Assembly: GCA_006538405.1 (NCBI GenBank)
Contig: BJKQ01000053.1
Location: 1-19,918 of the forward strand
Origin: Hansfordia pulvinata
Taxonomy: Eukaryota > Ascomycota > Sordariomycetes > Xylariales
Length of the DNA stretch: 19,918 nt
Direction: 5' to 3'
A model generated the notes under the pieces. It saw only the letters and a list, made by a program, of their open reading frames with translations, searched no databases and was not told the DNA's origin. Shown here in pieces: positions 19,100 to 19,918 of the stretch (positions are counted from its first letter, which is position 1; the number at the start of each line of letters is the position of its first letter). The translations under genes and the position numbers were made by a program.

Positions 19100-19918
19100 T
19101 AATTACTTTTAATACACTTATATAATAAAGCGCTTATCGGAGCGGCGTTACGCGACCTTTTATAATTATAAAAGCTACTTTATAACGCTTATAATTAATA
19201 ATATTAATAAGGTTTCCGCTTTATAAAAAGAATATTAAAATATACCTTATAATATTTATAAATAATAATATTAAATAAGGTTCCTTTTTATTAAAATATA
19301 ATTAAAACATATTTTATAATACTTATAATTAAATATATAAGCGGGGTTCCGCCTTATAATAATAATAATATAACTTACCTTATAACGCTTATAAGTAATA
19401 ATAATAAACAGGGTTCCGTGTTACGGAATTAATATTAAGGCTTATATTATAACGTTTATAAGTAATTATATTAAGCGGAGTTCCGCTTTATAAATTTCTA
19501 TTATAACTTATTTATAACGCTTATAATAATATTATTAAATAAGGTTTTATATTATAAAAGTAATAATAAAACTTATATTATTTCGCTTATAAGTAATTAT
19601 ATTAAATAAAGTTCCGTGTTATAAAAATAATAATAAGACCGATATTAAATCGCTTATAAGTAATTATATTAAGCGGAGTTCTGCCTTATACTTATTATTA
19701 TAACTTATTTATAACCTTTATAAGTGATATTATTAAGCGGGGTTTTACTTTATAAAAAATAATGTTAAAGTATATAATAAAACGCTTATAATTATTTTAT
19801 ATAAAGTTAAGATTTATTATATAAGAATAATATTAATAAATACCTTATAACGAATATAAGTAATAATATTTAAGCGGTTTTCCGCTTTATAATATAATAT
19901 TTAAAACGTACCTTATAA
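19100..19918. repeat. Tandem satellite, about 67 bp period, with GC-rich hairpin core; continues past the window
   Basis: The core GTTCC (or a RIP or base variant) starts at 19,147, 19,213, 19,280, 19,346, 19,413, 19,480, 19,544, 19,611, 19,678, 19,742, 19,806 and 19,879, with spacing mostly 64-67. The best copies form perfect stems: AAGCGGA/TCCGCTT with a GT loop at 19,473-19,488, and AAGCGG/CCGCTT with a TTTT loop at 19,872-19,887. Between cores each unit carries ACGCTTATAAGTAATTATATTA, including the palindrome CTTATAAG. A (CGG)n tract at 19,057-19,070 may be a further, expanded copy. Several cores have lost pairing through C-to-T-type changes. No coding potential. Confidence 0.85.

Larger units (their letters stand above)
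71..19918. other. Subtelomeric domain saturated with repeat-induced point mutation (RIP)
   Basis: CpA and TpG are nearly absent over most lines, while TpA (TTAA, TATAA) is extremely frequent and CpG is common. Loss of CpA with CpG kept is the signature of RIP in Pezizomycotina and does not fit simple CpG deamination. Within coding relics the stops are mostly TAA, as expected from CAA codons. RIP acts on duplicated DNA, so nearly the whole window was probably once repeated in the genome. Local exceptions are described separately (17,462-17,610; weaker around 15,960-16,100 and 18,140-18,230). Confidence 0.93.

Noticed and set aside
16400..19918. CRISPR-like arrays
   Set aside because: The periodic units at 102 and 67 bp repeat along their whole length, so they are satellites without unique spacers, and the genome is fungal.

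Overview
This window is the left end of a chromosome from a filamentous ascomycete (Pezizomycotina). It opens with about 11.7 copies of the telomeric hexamer CCCTAA (G-strand TTAGGG). The rest is AT-rich DNA in which CpA and TpG are almost absent, TpA is in large excess, and CpG remains common. That is the footprint of repeat-induced point mutation (RIP; C to T at CpA on either strand), which acts on duplicated DNA. I see no intact protein gene and no tRNA or rRNA gene. I cannot name the species.

From about 70 to 15,830 the sequence is a chain of RIP-killed gene relics. In each, one reading frame stays open over hundreds of codons, apart from scattered TAA or TAG codons where CAA, CAG or TGG codons would have stood. 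Relics left of about 7.0 kb lie on the minus strand and read toward the telomere (67-1080, 1384-1860, 1905-2818, 2945-5219, 5323-6540). Those to the right lie on the plus strand (7560-8790, 9167-13033, 13140-15833). The one at 2945-5219 keeps the order of motifs of an SNF2-type helicase N-lobe: CGxGKT, then KPxxILTxxTLI, then a decayed DExH box, then an SVT motif in the SAT position. The other large relics, including one of about 1,290 codons, match no family I can name.

Most relics are separated by a recurring short module. It has an imperfect inverted repeat with arms like AAAAACTGnC and GnCAGTTTTT, usually next to a plus-strand G-rich tract (up to 14 Gs). These look like ends of one transposon family or of a set of related repeated units.

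From 15.8 kb onward there is little coding character. There is a 133-bp MITE-like inverted-repeat element (16,079-16,211), a 102-bp-period satellite (about 16,400-17,290, 9 copies), and a short stretch that escaped RIP (17,462-17,610). After AT-rich filler comes a 67-bp-period satellite with a GC-rich hairpin core (about 19,100 to the window end, at least 12 copies). The whole resembles silenced, repeat-built subtelomeric heterochromatin.

All translations were made by eye. 'De-RIP' remarks mean asking whether single CpA-to-TpA changes (or the complement) explain a codon. They are inference, not alignment results.
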